This document shows positions 11,723 to 25,944 of a DNA stretch of 64,000 nt, piece by piece. The stretch comes from Solen grandis (lineage: Eukaryota > Mollusca > Bivalvia > Adapedonta > Solenidae), in assembly GCA_021229015.1 (NCBI GenBank), contig CM037777.1:58975342-59039341 (forward strand). Direction: 5' to 3'. How positions within the stretch are numbered: position 1 is the first letter of the stretch; each line of letters opens with the position of its first letter. The notes beneath the pieces are model-generated. The model made no database searches and was not told the origin of the DNA. It worked only from the letters and a program-made list of their open reading frames with translations. The translations under genes were made by a program, and so were the position numbers.

Positions 11723-12674
11723 ACTTTAAACGACATCCTCTCTGAAACCGGTGGACACATTTTGATTAAACTTGGCAGGGGTGATCCTTGGGTGAACCTT
11801 CCTAAAAATGCTAAAATAAACTTAATTCATGTAGAACTCTGGTTGCCATTGCAATGGAAAGAAAAAAAAGAAGAAAACTTTAAAAATCATCTTCTTCAAA
11901 ACTACTGGCAAGATTTCAAAATGTTTTAGTACAGATGTTCCTTGAGTAATCCAATATTAAGGTGAGCGATCAGGACCTCTTTGGCATTCTTGTTTAATCT
12001 GCTGTAAGTTCTGTTTTTCATTGGATTGCTTCAATATTTGGAAGGTTGCTTAAGTGGAGTGGCCCTTACATTATGCAGTGACCTTGATCTTTGACCTACT
12101 TTTGATGAAAAAAGTGGCGTCTGGACAGGTTTACCTTTTGGTGAATCTGCTATAACTTCTGTGAGCTTCATTGGATTGCTTCAATATTTAGACAGTTGCT
12201 TAAGTGGATGGACCTCTTCATTATGCAGTGATCTTGACCTTTTACATGTTTTGATTAAAAAAAAAAAGCCCTAAAAAACACAGAGTTAAAAATAGAAAAA
12301 TCTTTAAACAACATCTTCTCCTAAACCGCTCAGCTGATTTGATAAAACTTTACAGGAATGATCACTGGGTGATACAGCACAAAATAGCTATAATGATTCT
12401 GGTCATCCAACGAAGATGACCCGTCAGAGCTAAAAATAGAAAAAAAATCTTTAACAAATATCTCCTAAGCCGCAGAGCAATCTTTGACATTTTGAATAGA
12501 ACACGATTACACAGTATCGAATCCAGTTGCCCATATCAACACATTTTTATTACAGTGTTTTGACCCTTTGCTTCTTAATTACTACATATTATGTGTAAGT
12601 TTCCTTACTTAAGCAATTCCTCTCTAGCAGTTGAATTCAGGTGAGCGATTTAGGGCCATCATGGCCTTCTTGTT
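11358..12674 (-). mobile_element. GCTCACCTGAG dispersed repeat, unit A
   Basis: Starts 'ttttagctcacctgag' and ends 'gggccatcatggccttcttg', the reverse complement of the AACAAGAAGGCC...CTCACCTGA form at 58897. An internal end-like motif, 'aaggtgagcgatcaggacc' near 11964, suggests two nested or tandem copies. Internal subrepeats of the type 'aaacttggcagg..tgatccttgggtgaacc' recur. It holds a (CA)n run at about 11688-11710. Recognised as a bivalve repeat from memory; no coding capacity seen. Confidence 0.7.
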
Positions 12675-13310
12675 GATTATGTAAAAACGAACGGGTTTGG
12701 ATTAAAGGGGTGATACATATCTATATGATATAAAAATGTTTGAACAGAAGAAAAGGATGTCAGATAGCGTTGGGAATATTTGCATTATTTTTTTTTCTAA
12801 AGAAATACTGTATGTGTAATTAATTAAATGATATGCCCACCAAAAAAATTATGTTGCGCAGTGAAATATCATTATTATACTTATATGGCCATATTTTGAA
12901 AGAGAAATCTCTCTTTTTATCATAAAACACAAGTTTAATTCAAAATCAAATTAATCATAATTTGTAGCGAATTAATTATTAATCAGTTTTGAATATGTAG
13001 GTTACATAAAAGAATATGTATGCTGTTTCCTGGTGGCAAACATGTTCAAAATATGAACATGAAAATGATTGCTTTTATGAATATATCCGTATACAATTCG
13101 TGGTGTTTTGTTGAGGGCGAACAGTAAACTACGAAATTTGAAATATATATACATTTGCATGTGTTTAATATAAAACGATTAAAATAAACAGTTGCGTTTC
13201 TTTTCTAAGACTTTGTTAAAAGCAGACTTTGGAAGATTACATATTAACAATTTGTTCCAACCAAGAGACACACGCACTTAAACTTAAGAAGAAGACAAAA
13301 CTCTTTGACA

Positions 13311-13864
13311 GAATCGATATCCTGGCCTATGATTGAGTTCCCTACCATGAAAGGAATATTTTCTATTATTTTTTCTCACCATATTGCATTTAATTGGATA
13401 TGCACCTGGCACAATGATTATGAGCTTAAACGGAAATTGCGACATAAATATCATGTAACTTCAGTCTGTCAGTAGGTGGAATGTAACATTGAAGATGAAT
13501 TGTCTTCAAATCGAAAGAGATATAAAAGGAGTTTCCACATAAATATAATCACCCAGAACTGTACGGCTTACCACAAGGTCATGTATTTCCTGAAGATGAT
13601 TTTCCACCTTTTTATGTCCCTTTTCCTTAATATGATTGGGTGAAAGGATTTAATATATAATTTGAAAAAAAATCGAACCAGAAGAGATTAGTAGTTGATG
13701 TAACAGTTTTGCACTATCTAGTTGTTGGCTTTGATCTGCCAGTGTGGCAATGCATATCAAGATGTTCTGTACAATTAGCATTTTGTAATATATGAGCTAA
13801 TTGATGAAAATACTTTTGTTTCTTGTTCCTACCATTTTTATTTATCTTCCATTCAAAGATGCAC
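13311..13864 (+). repeat. Recurrent module b, unit A (also in B, C, D)
   Basis: Starts 'gaatcgatatcctggcc' and runs through 'cttaaacggaaattgcgac', 'ctttgatctgccagtgtgg' to 'ccattcaaagatgcac'. Equivalents begin at 20584, 27898 and 35491. It is clearly related to module a of the same unit but much more diverged than the b copies are from one another, so the two-module structure predates the array. Confidence 0.75.
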
Positions 13865-14374
13865 ATTTAGAAAAATGTCAAATTAACATGCTTGATTGCA
13901 TTTCATGAGTATTTGTTTTTAGATTCAAAGTTCACAAACCTTAAACTTATTACGAGCCAACTAAATAATTTGGTGGGGGGGGTGGTGCGCATGAAGGCAT
14001 ATGGAATGCTTCCTAGTTGATATTATGTTTTTATACAATCTATCTTTTTTTTTTTTGTCATTCTAATACTGTAACAGCGTAAATGTTCACATTTCTCATA
14101 TTAAGGTAATGCAGATTTATAATTGGAAACTGATCTAGAAATCTTATCAGAAGCAACCAATATCAGATGGATATTCGGAACATGTCTTGTCTCCTATTGA
14201 TCGATATACAAAGTAACTACTTACTTTGATTCCCCTATGTAATATCTAGGGGAAAACGCTCAAATTAAGTTGAGTTTTGCATATAATGCATACATATAAT
14301 GTTGATTTTGATTACTGTCTGTCAGCCCTCCCGTGCCATATTCTGTTCATTGATCTTTATTTGTAAGTCGTATT

Positions 14375-14563
14375 TTGTCACGACAGTTCATAGCTGGATT
14401 TTTTTTTATCTTATTGATTGGTTTGAAATTAAAACAAAGCTTAAATGAAACTGACAAATTTGACAAGTCGAGTGTGGTTTGTAAGGAATGCATTAACTGG
14501 AAAACTGTACTGCACAAGGAAATGTATGGAATCGTTCATATCGCGACTTATTCCACTCCTTAA
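14375..14563 (+). other. Open frame repeated in units, probably not a gene
   Basis: A 62-codon frame with a hydrophobic start and an NET glycosylation-type site appears here and at 21663 and 28958. It begins with TTG; no in-frame ATG follows the preceding stop at 14351. Unit D is shifted by a T-run length change. The few differences between copies mostly change residues (I/M, F/L, K/E, S/N), which argues against a maintained protein. Confidence 0.3.
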
Positions 14564-14909
14564 ACTAAAGCACTCTACTTTTGAGATTTCTTTGTAAATC
14601 GAAATGCATTAAATATCACAAATGATGTCGTTATTTGTATTATAAGAGCATCATGTTGGAATCTTTATTCTACTTTTTTTTCTACAAATTATTTTTCAGG
14701 TGAGGAAATATATACAGAGTATATGTAGTCTAGTAACTGTCTATGAAATGAACACATCACTCCTTCCCTCTATTTAAATATATGTGATATAGAAAACCTG
14801 CAGAGGCTGTCAAGGATTGGCAGCAGACTGGGCATTCTGCATAATAGTAGGACAAACACTTTTCAAATTATCAATATATATTCGAAATCTAAATACACAT
14901 TATATTGAT

Positions 14910-15340
14910 CCATCGTCGAAAACACACGGTATATAATTCGTTATCACTGCTGTATATACTGTGGGATTTTTAGCTGGCAAAACTTTGTTTTCAGGAATAT
15001 TAATCAGCTGCTTGCTGACCAAAGAAATAACGCATAGTATTATGAATACTCTTCGTTGAAATTTATAAAAGCAAAAGCTGACTCATTGTTCCCGGAAGAT
15101 AAACCGCAACGCTTAGGCGAGGAGTGTAACGTCAGCTCTACGTGGTAGATTAAAGCTCACTTTCAAATTCTCGCGCCGTTTCCTTGGTCAAATGATCCCC
15201 GCTGTCGCCACGATGTCTCTATCATGGGTCCAGTGAAATGCCTAATCAATAATTCATAAGTACGAAGTTTTGCCAACCAAATACCCCACGACAGATTAAG
15301 AAGCAAACGAATTGCACGACCGTGGGTTTTTCGACGGTGG
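14910..15340. mobile_element. 431-bp TIR element with 8-bp target duplication, unit A
   Basis: The left end CCATCGTCGAAAACACACGG and the inverted right end CCACCGTCGAAAAACCCACG pair, and similarity continues to 'aattcgtt'. 'atattgat' flanks both sides (14902-14909 and 15341-15348), a good 8-bp target-site duplication. hAT- and P-type elements make 8-bp duplications, but these ends do not match a superfamily I can name. No transposase is readable. A 70-codon minus frame (15163-15375) runs out through the right end and lacks an ATG start. Confidence 0.7.
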
Positions 15341-18300
15341 ATATTGATCATACAATGCTCAAAATTTTGATACAAAACTAAATATTGTTTCTAAATTCTA
15401 AAATACGAGTAGGTCGATATAAAGTCGTAAGTTACATATTTAGATTAACAAAAACCCACCCGAGTGCGACTGAGATTATTAAAGCTTTGTCTATATCATT
15501 TTGAACTGCAAGAATATTTTAGTTTTCTTCTATGATCAGTATCATGTTATATTCCCCAAATAGGACAATCCTTGGTGAATATAAGCGTCCTTGTAATAAA
15601 CATAGAATACAATAATAAAAAAACAACAAAAACAAAAAAAGTTAACATATATGTATGAAGAAATCTCACAGAGAATGAACTAAACAAAATATCGTCGAGA
15701 GACACAGGAGAAATTAATAGCTTAAAATATAAATTATATCTTTTTCCTTAAAAAAAAGTTATAACAGTTATTAATAGATGTGTATATACCATAAAAATGT
15801 TACATGTCATTTCCCATTTGCCAAAACTAAACATTAAACTATTAATATTTACATGTTTAACTTATAATTAACAAAATAGTACTAAGCATGTACTCTGACA
15901 TTAACATGTCAATTTAATACAGTCAATCTTGTAAACATAAACTGAAGACTGACCTCGATCTGGTCAGAGGTTAATCAATTGCTGAGAATTCAATCTTTAT
16001 TATCAAATAGTGGCTGTCATCTAGAAGGCGACAACTTAAACATGTTTGACTGTTGTAGGTATGCAAAGATTCCATTTTTATATTCTTAAAATCATACGTT
16101 TGCCTTAAGCTGCTCATAAATGGCAAGTTCTCGTAAAATAGTATTTAAGATAACAAAAAGGAATTCGTCATTTTACTATTCTTTATTTTTCTATTCCTGT
16201 CACTATCAATCTAAAACGAACAACCATACAATCATATGTAGACGGATGTACCGAAATGCTATACAAATATACAATATATGAATCAAAGACGAGAAGGAAA
16301 TATCAAAACGAATAATATATGCGTTAACGAATGTCCAGTGGAGAAAACAATAATATTTCCAATATATTGTATATTAAACAAGAAATTTATTTAAAAAAAG
16401 ACATTCGGCGAAAGAGGAAAAAAAATATGAAAGTTAACGAAAGTAAAAGTGTTACAATAAAATATATATTTAATAATGCTGGAAAGTTTTAATAGTATGT
16501 GATTTTAAATTAATGCTAGAAAACGTATTTGTCGCTTAATTCAGGAGATGTAATATACTATAGCCAGTAAACAAAAATAAAGAAAGAAACAAAAATGTAA
16601 TATAAATGAAACATAAAAAAGGTATCGTCAATGTGATTTGATCTCGGAACACTTTGTTTAGCTGACGAGCCCTTCACCAGCTGTTACTATAAATAGCTTT
16701 TTGCGACTTGGAGGGACGAGTCCAATACTAAGGTTAACTACGTTTTATAAGGACTCACAACTGCTTACTTTTTCAGCTGGGTGGTTTTTAAGTTTGAATA
16801 GGTGGATTAAATTGTTATTTTCCAGTTGACAATCATGCAGAAAGATATGCACCCTGAAACTCCTATTTCATGATGGAATATCCTAATACAATTTATGCAA
16901 ACCAATGAAACGAGTACTTTTTTGAACCCTTTGGTTGTTAACCAAGATTAGATTGGTTCAAAAAGTAGGTCAAAATCCATTTTATACAACTTACACCGAA
17001 ATATTATACCCATACATTTTACTATTGTATGAGACTTTATTTCAAAATGTTAATGTCTTAATTTTACATGACACTTTCACTAAAAAATCATATTTTCAGA
17101 TCAAAAGAAATGAAATAAAATAAAATCTTTGAAAAAAAAAGAATCAATATCCTGGCCTTTGTTAGAATTTCCTTCCGTAACACACACGCTTCCTTTCAAT
17201 TGTTCTCGTCAATGTTGCATTTTCACGCATCTCTTTGACCGGAATTTTCACTGGGAAGATCAAATCATTATAGAGAGATGAATAGTTACTGTCAAATATA
17301 TGCTCAAAAGTTACGATTAATGAAATGATTGATGACATTTTGCAATGAATGAAACTGAAGAATATACAACTATGAATATTAAAAAAAGTATATTTCTCGT
17401 TCAAAGAACTGAAATATAACATAAACAACCAGTTTTAAGGAAAACACAGATTGTCTGTTCTTAAAAGGATTCATAAATATATCTAACTGATACAAATGTA
17501 TTATCAAACCTATTTTAGGGATATGGATTTATTAATACGGACAATATCAAATGGAGAAGGACGTTCTAGATATACATTGATAGTAGTATAGGCATCTTAC
17601 TGATACAATATCATCTAGAGAATCATTTCAAATTACTTTGCTTTGGAAAATACAGTACAAATCAATTCATAGAAACTTTTTTTTTTTTATGAAAGGTATA
17701 AAAGTAAGAACGTTCAGGAATGCACTGTGCATTAACAACATTGTACTTGGGCTTTCATCTATTTTCCCATCACGTTGTATTTCAGATGACTGTTAAAATT
17801 ACAGGTAATGGCATAAAAGAAAATTAGGAATTACGGAATCTTACATGAATTAAAACTTCAAGCGCTTCTCAGATACCTGTAGTTCTAAATCACTGACAGT
17901 AGACAAATTCATTAATGTCTTGAGTTCACAGAGTTCAACAAGTGCATCCAGTATTAATGCGATATAAATTTTGATTCTTTCCAAGCAAAATAATGTCTTT
18001 TGAATTAATTTGAAAAGGTTTAAAGTTGCACATACAATCCCGAAAATGAGATTTGAAAAAAATGTTAAAGTCACACATAAACGTAGGAAAAATGTATACG
18101 ACAAATGAACAAAATTTATGTCCTGAACTTTGATACTGTTTATAATATATATGTAATCTAAGATGAAATATTTTGATTTACTACATGGTGTATAATTTGA
18201 ATGATCTAATCAAAGGATGATATAGACGAGCAGTTGTTGGTAAGGTTCTCTGTTACCAATCTCAGTGTTGACTTTGATCAGGTAGTGTGCCAACGCATAT

Positions 18301-18644
18301 CACAAATGCCGTTCACTATTTTGTATAATTGTGATGTATATCTTTATTAATTATGTGTATGTAACACAAAAAAAACTGTAAAGTTTACGTGTAATAAAAT
18401 CTGTTCTGTTCTGTTCTATTCTATTCTATGAAATGATTGATGTTCACACATTTTGATATCTTGTTTCTCACTTTCTCGTTCATTATCGTACATTATGTGG
18501 ACACCGTGCACACCTATTCTTTCTCATATATATTAAAAATCATGCATTTCTCAAAGTAAATGAGTTGGTTAACGTTTCATTGTATGTATGTACTAATGCA
18601 TATATCGTAAATTGAAATGCACACCCAACACATTTTTGGCGATT

Positions 18645-20008
18645 TTTAGCTCACCTGAGCACAATGTGCTCAACGTGAGCTTTTGTGATCACCCGTCGTC
18701 CGTTGTGCGTCGTCAACAATTTGCTTTAAACGGCATCTCTTCTGAAACCGCTAGAGAGAATTCGATTAAACTTGGCAGGGATAATTCTTGGGTGAACCGC
18801 CACAAGAGTTGCGTAAATAAACTTGATCAATGTAGAATTCTAGTAACCTTGGCAACGGAAAAATAAAAAAAAAATATGAAAACTTTAAAAATCATCTTCT
18901 TTAAAACTACTGATAAGATTTCAAAATATTTTAGTACAGATTTTCCTTGGGTGACCCTTTACCAAGATTGCTAAAATTAATCCGATCCGTAAAAAAACAT
19001 GGCCGCAAGGGGCGGGGCTAATTTGCCACACACACACACACACACACACATAAAAAACTTTAAGCGACATCCTCTCTGAAACCGGTGGACACATTTTGAT
19101 TAAACTTGGCAGGGGTGATCCTTGGGTGAACCTTCATAAAAATGCGAAAATAAACTTAATTCATGTAGAACTCTGGTTGCCATTGCAATGGAAAGAAAAA
19201 AAAAGAAGAAAACTTTAAAAATCATCTTCTTCAAAACTACTGGCAAGATTTCAAAATGTTTTAGTACAGATGTTCCTTGAGTAATCCAATATTAAGGTGA
19301 GCGATCAGGACCTCTTTGGCATTCTTGTTTAATCTGCTGTAAGTTCTGTTTTTCATTGGATTGCTTCAATATTTGGAAGGTTGCTTAAGTGGAGTGGCCC
19401 TTACATTATGCAATGACCTTGACCTTTGACCTACTTTTGATGAAAAAAGTGGCGTCTGGACAGGCGTACCTTTTGGTGAATCTGCTATAACTTCTGTGAG
19501 CTTCATTGGATTGCTTCAATATTTAGACAGTTGCTTAAGTGGATGGACCTCTTCATTATGCAGTGATCTTGACCTTTTACATGCTTTGATTAAAAAAAAG
19601 CCCTAAAAAACACAGAGCTAAAAATAGAAAAATCTTTAAACAACATCTTCTCCTAAACCGCTTAGCTGATTTGATAAAACTTTACAGGAATGATCACTGG
19701 GTGATACAGCACAAAATAGCTATAATGATTCTGGTCATCCAACGAAGATGACCCGTCAGAGCTAAAAATAGAAGAAAAAAATCTTTAACAAATATCTCCT
19801 AAGCCGCAGAGCAGTCTTTGACATTTTGAATAGAACACGATTACACAGTATCGAATCCAGTTGCCCATATCAACACATTTTTATTACAGTGTTTTGACCC
19901 TTTGCTTCTTAATTACTACATATTATGTGTAATTTTCCTTACTTAAGCAATTCCTCTCTAGCAGTTGAATTCAGGTGAGCGATTTAGGGCCATCATGGCC
20001 TTCTTGTT
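18645..20008 (-). mobile_element. GCTCACCTGAG dispersed repeat, unit B
   Basis: Same repeat as in unit A, here with the 57-bp segment ('ctcaacgtgagcttttgtg' onward) that A lacks. The plus frame at 18612-18866 is translation of this repeat, not a gene. Confidence 0.7.
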
Positions 20009-22205
20009 GATAATGTAAAAACGAACGGGTTTGGATTAAAGGGGTAATACATATCTATATGATATAAAAATGTTTGAACAGAAGAAAAGGATGTCAGATA
20101 GCGTTGGGAAAATTTGCATTATTTTTTTTTTCTAAAGAAATACTGTATGTGTAATTAATTAAATGATATGCCCACCAAAAAAATTATGTTGCGCAGTGAA
20201 ATATCATTATTATACTTATATGGCCATATTTTGAAAGAGAAATCTCTCTTTTTATCATAAAACACAAGTTTAAATTCAAAATGCAAATTTATCATAATTT
20301 GTAGCGAATTAATTATTAATCAGTTTTGAATATGTAGGTTACATAAAAGAATATGTATGTTGTTTCCCGGTGGCAAACATGTTCAAAATATGAACATGAA
20401 AATGATTTTAATGAAATATATATACATTTGCATGTGTTTAATATAAAACGATTAAAATAAACAGTTGCGTTTCTTTTCTAAGACTTTGTTAAAAGCAGAC
20501 TTTGGAAGATTACATATTAACAATTTGTTCCAACCAAGAGACACACGCACTTAAACTTAAGAAGAAGACAAAACTCTTTGACAGAATCGATATCCTGGCC
20601 TATGATTGAGTTCCCTACCATGAAAGGAATATTTTCTATTATTTTTTCTCACCATATTGCATTTAATTGGATATGCACCTGGCACAATGATTATGAGCTT
20701 AAACGGAAATTGCGACATAAATATCATGTAACTTCAGTCTGTCAGTAGGTGGAATGTAACATTGAAGATGAATTGTCTTCAAATCGAAAGAGATATAAAA
20801 GGAGTTTCCACATAAATATAATCACACAGAACTGTACGGCTTACCACAAGGTCATGTATTTCCTGAAGATGATTTTCCACCTTTTTATGTCCCTTTTCCG
20901 TAATATGATTGGGTGAAAGGATTTAATATATAATTTGAAAAAAATCGAACCAGAAGAGATTAGTAGTTGATGTAACAGTTTTGCACTATCTAGTTGTTGG
21001 CTTTGATCTGCCAGTGTGGCAATGCATATCAAGATGTTCTGTACAATTAGCATTTTGTAATATATGAGCTAATTGATGAAAATACTTTTGTTTCTTGTTC
21101 CTACCATTTTTATTTATCTTCCATTCAAAGATGCACGACTTTAAAAAAAAATTCATTTAGGAAAAATGTCAAATTAACATGCTTGATTGCATTTCAGTGA
21201 GTATTTGTTTTTAGATTCAAAGTTCGCAAACCTTAAACTTATTACGAGCCAACTAAATAATTTGGTGGGGGGGGGTGGTGCGCATGAAGGCATATGGAAT
21301 GCTTCCTAGTTGATATTATGTTTTTATACAATCTATCTTTTTTGTCATTCTAATACTGTAACAGGGTAAATGTTCACATTTCTCATATTAAGGGAATGCA
21401 GATTTATAATTGGAAACTGATCTAGAAATCTTATCAGAAGCAACCAATATCAGATGGATATTCGGAACATGTCTTGTCTCGTATTGATCGATATACAAAG
21501 TAACTACTTACATTGATTCCCCCTATGTAATATCTAGGGGAAAACGCTCAAATTAAGTTGAGTTTTGCATATAATGCATACATATAATGTTGATTTAGAT
21601 TACTGTCTGTCAGCCCTCCTGTGCCAAATTCTGTTCATTGATCTTTATTTGTAAGTCGTATTTTGTCACGACAGTTCATGGCTGGATTGTTTTTTATCTT
21701 ATTGATTGGTTTGAAATTAAAACAAAGCTTAAATGAAACTGACAAATTTGACAAGTCGAATGTGGTTTGTAAGGAATGCATTAACTGGAAAACTGTACTG
21801 CATAAGGAAATGTATGGAATCGTTCATATCGCGACTTATTCCACTCCTTAAACTAAAGCACTCTACTTTTGAGATTTCTTTGTAAATCGAAATGCATTAA
21901 ATATCACAAATGATATCGTTATTTGTATTATAAGAGCATCATGTTGGAATCTTTATTCTACTTTTTTTTTTTTTTTGCTACAAATTATTTTTCAGGTGAG
22001 GAAATATGTACAGAGTATATGTAGTCTAGTAACTGTCTATGAAATGAACACATCACTCCTTCCCTCTATTTAAATATATGTGATATAGAAAACCTACAGA
22101 GGCTGTCAAGGATTGGCAGCAGACTGGGCATTCTGCATAATAGTAGGACAAACACTTTTCAAATTATCAATATATATTCGAAATCTAAATACACATTATA
22201 TTGAT

Positions 22206-22636
22206 CCATCGTCGAAAACACACGGTATATAATTCGTTATCACTGCTGTATATACTGTGGGATTTTTAGCTGGCAAAACTTTGTTTTCAGGAATATTAAT
22301 CAGCTGCTTGCTGACCAAAGAAATAACGCATAGTATTATGAATACTCTTCGTTGAAATTTATAAAAGCAAAAGCTGACTCATTGTTCCCGGAAGATAAAC
22401 CGCAACGCTTAGGCGAGGAGTGTAACGTCAGCTCTACGTGGTAGATTAAAGCTCACTTTCAAATTCTCGCGCCGTTTCCTTGGTCAAATGATCCCCGCTG
22501 TCGCCACGATGTCTCTATCATGGGTCCAGTGAAATGCCTAATCAATAATTCATAAGTACGAAGTTTTGCCAACCAAATACCCCACGACAGATTAAGAAGC
22601 AAACGAATTGCACGACCGTGGGTTTTTCGACGGTGG
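22206..22636. mobile_element. 431-bp TIR element, unit B
   Basis: Same ends as in unit A, with 'atattgat' at 22198-22205 and 22637-22644. The shared position and flanks show that the insertion happened before the unit was amplified. Confidence 0.7.
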
Positions 22637-25600
22637 ATATTGATCATACAATGCTCAAAATTTTGATACAAAACTAAATATTGTTTCTAAATTCTAAAAT
22701 ACGAGTAGGTCGATATAAAGTCGTAAGTTACATATTTAGATTAACAAAAACCCACCCGAGTGCGACTGAGATTATTAAAGCTTTGTCTATATCATTTTGA
22801 ACTGCAAGAATATTTTAGTTTTCTTCTATGATCAGTATCATGTTATATTCCCCAAATAGGACAATCCTTGGTGAATATAAGCGTCCTTGTAATAAACATA
22901 GAATACAATAATAAAAAAACAACAAAAACAAAAAAAGTTAACATATATGTATGAAGAAATCTCACAGAGAATGAACTAAACAAAATATCGTCGAGAGACA
23001 CAGGAGAAATTAATAGCTTAAAATATAAATTATATCTTTTTCCTTAAAAAAAAGTTATAACAGTTTTAATAGATGGTATATACCATAAAAATGTTACATG
23101 TCATTTCCATTTGCCAAAACTAAACATTAAACTATTAATATTTACATGTTTAACTTATAATTAACAAAATAGTACTAAGCATGTACTCTGACATTAACAT
23201 GTCAATTTAATACAGTCAATCTTGTAAACATAAACTGAAGACTGACCTCGATCTGGTCAGAGGTTAATCAATTGCTGAGAATTCAATCTTTATTATCAAA
23301 TAGTGGCTGTCATCTAGAAGGCGACAACTTAAACATGTTTGACTGTTGTAGGTATGCAAAGATTCCATTTTTATATTCTTAAAATCATACGTTTGCCTTA
23401 AGCTGCTCATAAATGGCAAGTTCTCGTAAAATAGTATTTAAGATAACAAAAAGGAATTCGTCATTTTACTATTCTTTATTTTTCTATTCCTGTCACTATC
23501 AATCTAAAACGAACAACCATACAATCATATGTAGACGGATGTACCGAAATGCTATACAAATATACAATATATGAATCAAAGACGAGAAGGAAATATCAAA
23601 ACGAATAATATATGCGTTAACGAATGTCCAGTGGAGAAAACAATAATATTTCCAATTTTAAACAAGAAATTTATTTAAAAAAAGACATTCGGCGAAAGAG
23701 GAAAAAAAATATGAAAGTTAACGAAAGTAAAAGTGTTACAATAAAATATATATTTAATAATGCTGGAAAGTTTTAATAGTATGTGATTTTAAATTAATGC
23801 TAGAAAACGTATTTGTCGCTTAATTCAGGAGATGTAATATACTATAGCCAGTAAACAAAAATAAAGAAAGAAACAAAAATGTAATATAAATGAAACATAA
23901 AAAAGGTATCGTCAATGTGATTTGATCTCGGAACACTTTGTTTAGCTGACGAGCCCTTCACCAGCTGTTACTATAAATAGCTTTTTGCGACTTGGAGGGA
24001 CGAGTCCAATACTAAGGTTAACTACGTTTTATAAGGACTCACAACTGCTTACTTTTTCAGCTGGGTGGTTTTTAAGTTTGAATAGGTGGATTAAATTGTT
24101 ATTTTCCAGTTGACAATCATGCAGAAAGATATGCACCCTGAAACTCCTATTTCATGATGGAATATCCTAATACAATTTATGCAAACCAATGAAACGAGTA
24201 CTTTTTTGAACCCTTTGGTTGTTAACCAAGATTAGATTGGTTCAAAAAGTAGGTCAAAATCCATTTTATACAACTTACACCGAAATATTATACCCATACA
24301 TTTTACTATTGTATGAGACTTTATTTCAAAATGTTAATGTCTTAATTTTACATGACACTTTCACTAAAAAATCATATTTTCAGATCAAAAGAAATGAAAT
24401 AAAATAAAATCTTTGAAAAAAAAAGAATCAATATCCTGGCCTTTGTTAGAATTTCCTTCCGTAACACACACGCTTCCTTTCAATTGTTCTCGTCAATGTT
24501 GCATTTTCACGCATCTCTTTGACCGGAATTTTCACTGGGAAGATCAAATCATTATAGAGAGATGAATAGTTACTGTCAAATATATGCTCAAAAGTTACGA
24601 TTAATGAAATGATTGATGACATTTTGCAATGAATGAAACTGAAGAATATACAACTATGAATATTAAAAAAAGTATATTTCTCGTTCAAAGAACTGAAATA
24701 TAACATAAACAACCAGTTTTAAGGAAAACACAGATTGTCTGTTCTTAAAAGGATTCATAAATATATCTAACTGATACAAATGTATTATCAAACCTATTTT
24801 AGGGATATGGATTTATTAATACGGACAATATCAAATGGAGAAGGACGTTCTAGATATACATTGATAGTAGTATAGGCATCTTACTGATACAATATCATCT
24901 AGAGAATCATTTCAAATTACTTTGCCAGACATCAGTTCTGTTTGATATATAACCTTATGGAATAATACAGTACAAATCAATTCTAGAAACTGCTTAAGTC
25001 TTATAAAAGGAAAAAAAATTCGGAATCTGTATTAACAACATTGTACTTGGGCTTTCATCTATTTTCCCATCACGTTGTATTTCAGATGACTGTTAAAATT
25101 ACAGGTAATGGCATAAAAGAAAATTAGGAATTACGGAATCTTACATGAATTAAAACTTCAAGCGCTTCTCAGATACCTGTAGTTCTAAATCACTGACAGT
25201 AGACAAATTCATTAATGTCTTGAGTTCACAGAGTTCAACAAGTGCATCCAGTATTAATGCGATATAAATTTTGATTCTTTCCAAGCAAAATAATGTCTTT
25301 TGAATTAATTTGAAAAGGTTTAAAGTTGCACATACAATCCCGAAAATGAGATTTGAAAAAAATGTTAAAGTCACACATAAACGTAGGAAAAATGTATACG
25401 ACAAATGAACAAAATTTATGTCCTGAACTTTGATACTGTTTATAATATATATGTAATCTAAGATGAAATATTTTGATTTACTACATGGTGTATAATTTGA
25501 ATGATCTAATCAAAGGATGATATAGACGAGCAGTTGTTGGTAAGGTTCTCTGTTACCAATCTCAGTGTTGACTTTGATCAGGTAGTGTGCCAACGCATAT

Positions 25601-25944
25601 CACAAATGCCGTTCACTATTTTGTATAATTGTGATGTATATCTTTATTAATTATGTGTATGTAACACAAAAAAAACTGTAAAGTTTACGTGTAATAAAAT
25701 CTGTTCTGTTCTGTTCTATTCTATTCTATGAAATGATTGATGTTCACACATTTTGATATCTTGTTTCTCACTTTCTCGTTCATTATCGTACATTATGTGG
25801 ACACCGTGCACACCTATTCTTTCTCATATATATTAAAAATCATGCATTTCTCAAAGTAAATGAGTTGGTTAACGTTTCATTGTATGTATGTACTAATGCA
25901 TATATCGTAAATTGAAATGCACACCCAACACATTTTTGGCGATT

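Larger units (their letters stand above)
9661..17140 (+). repeat. Tandem array unit A (7,480 bp)
   Basis: First of four head-to-tail units. The start is taken at 'gaatcaatatcctggcc'. Order within the unit: module a (split by an insertion), GCTCACCTGAG dispersed repeat, module b, an about 431-bp TIR element, then AT-rich spacer. Unit A keeps about 258 bp in module a that B and C lack. It also lacks a 57-bp segment in the dispersed repeat (near 11380) that B-D have. No ATG-started gene is supported. Confidence 0.92.
17141..24424 (+). repeat. Tandem array unit B (7,284 bp)
   Basis: Second unit, same order as A. Module a is truncated: 'cactggga' at about 17250 joins directly to 'agatcaaatcattatag', a loss of about 258 bp shared only with unit C. 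B also shares with C the extra 'tagtagtataggcatctta' near 17581. A low-complexity patch 'aaactttttttttttatg' lies at about 17675-17690. Confidence 0.92.

Noticed and set aside
14375..14563. Small secreted peptide gene family, one per unit
   Set aside because: No ATG, a frame break in unit D, mostly replacement differences, and the diverged relative near 5340-5440 has stops.
15163..15375. 70-codon minus frame present in all four units
   Set aside because: Starts at TTG, runs out through the end of the 431-bp TIR element into flanking DNA, and its repetition is explained by unit duplication.
17162..17428. 88-codon minus frame in units B and C
   Set aside because: Created by the 258-bp deletion shared by B and C; A and D do not have it.
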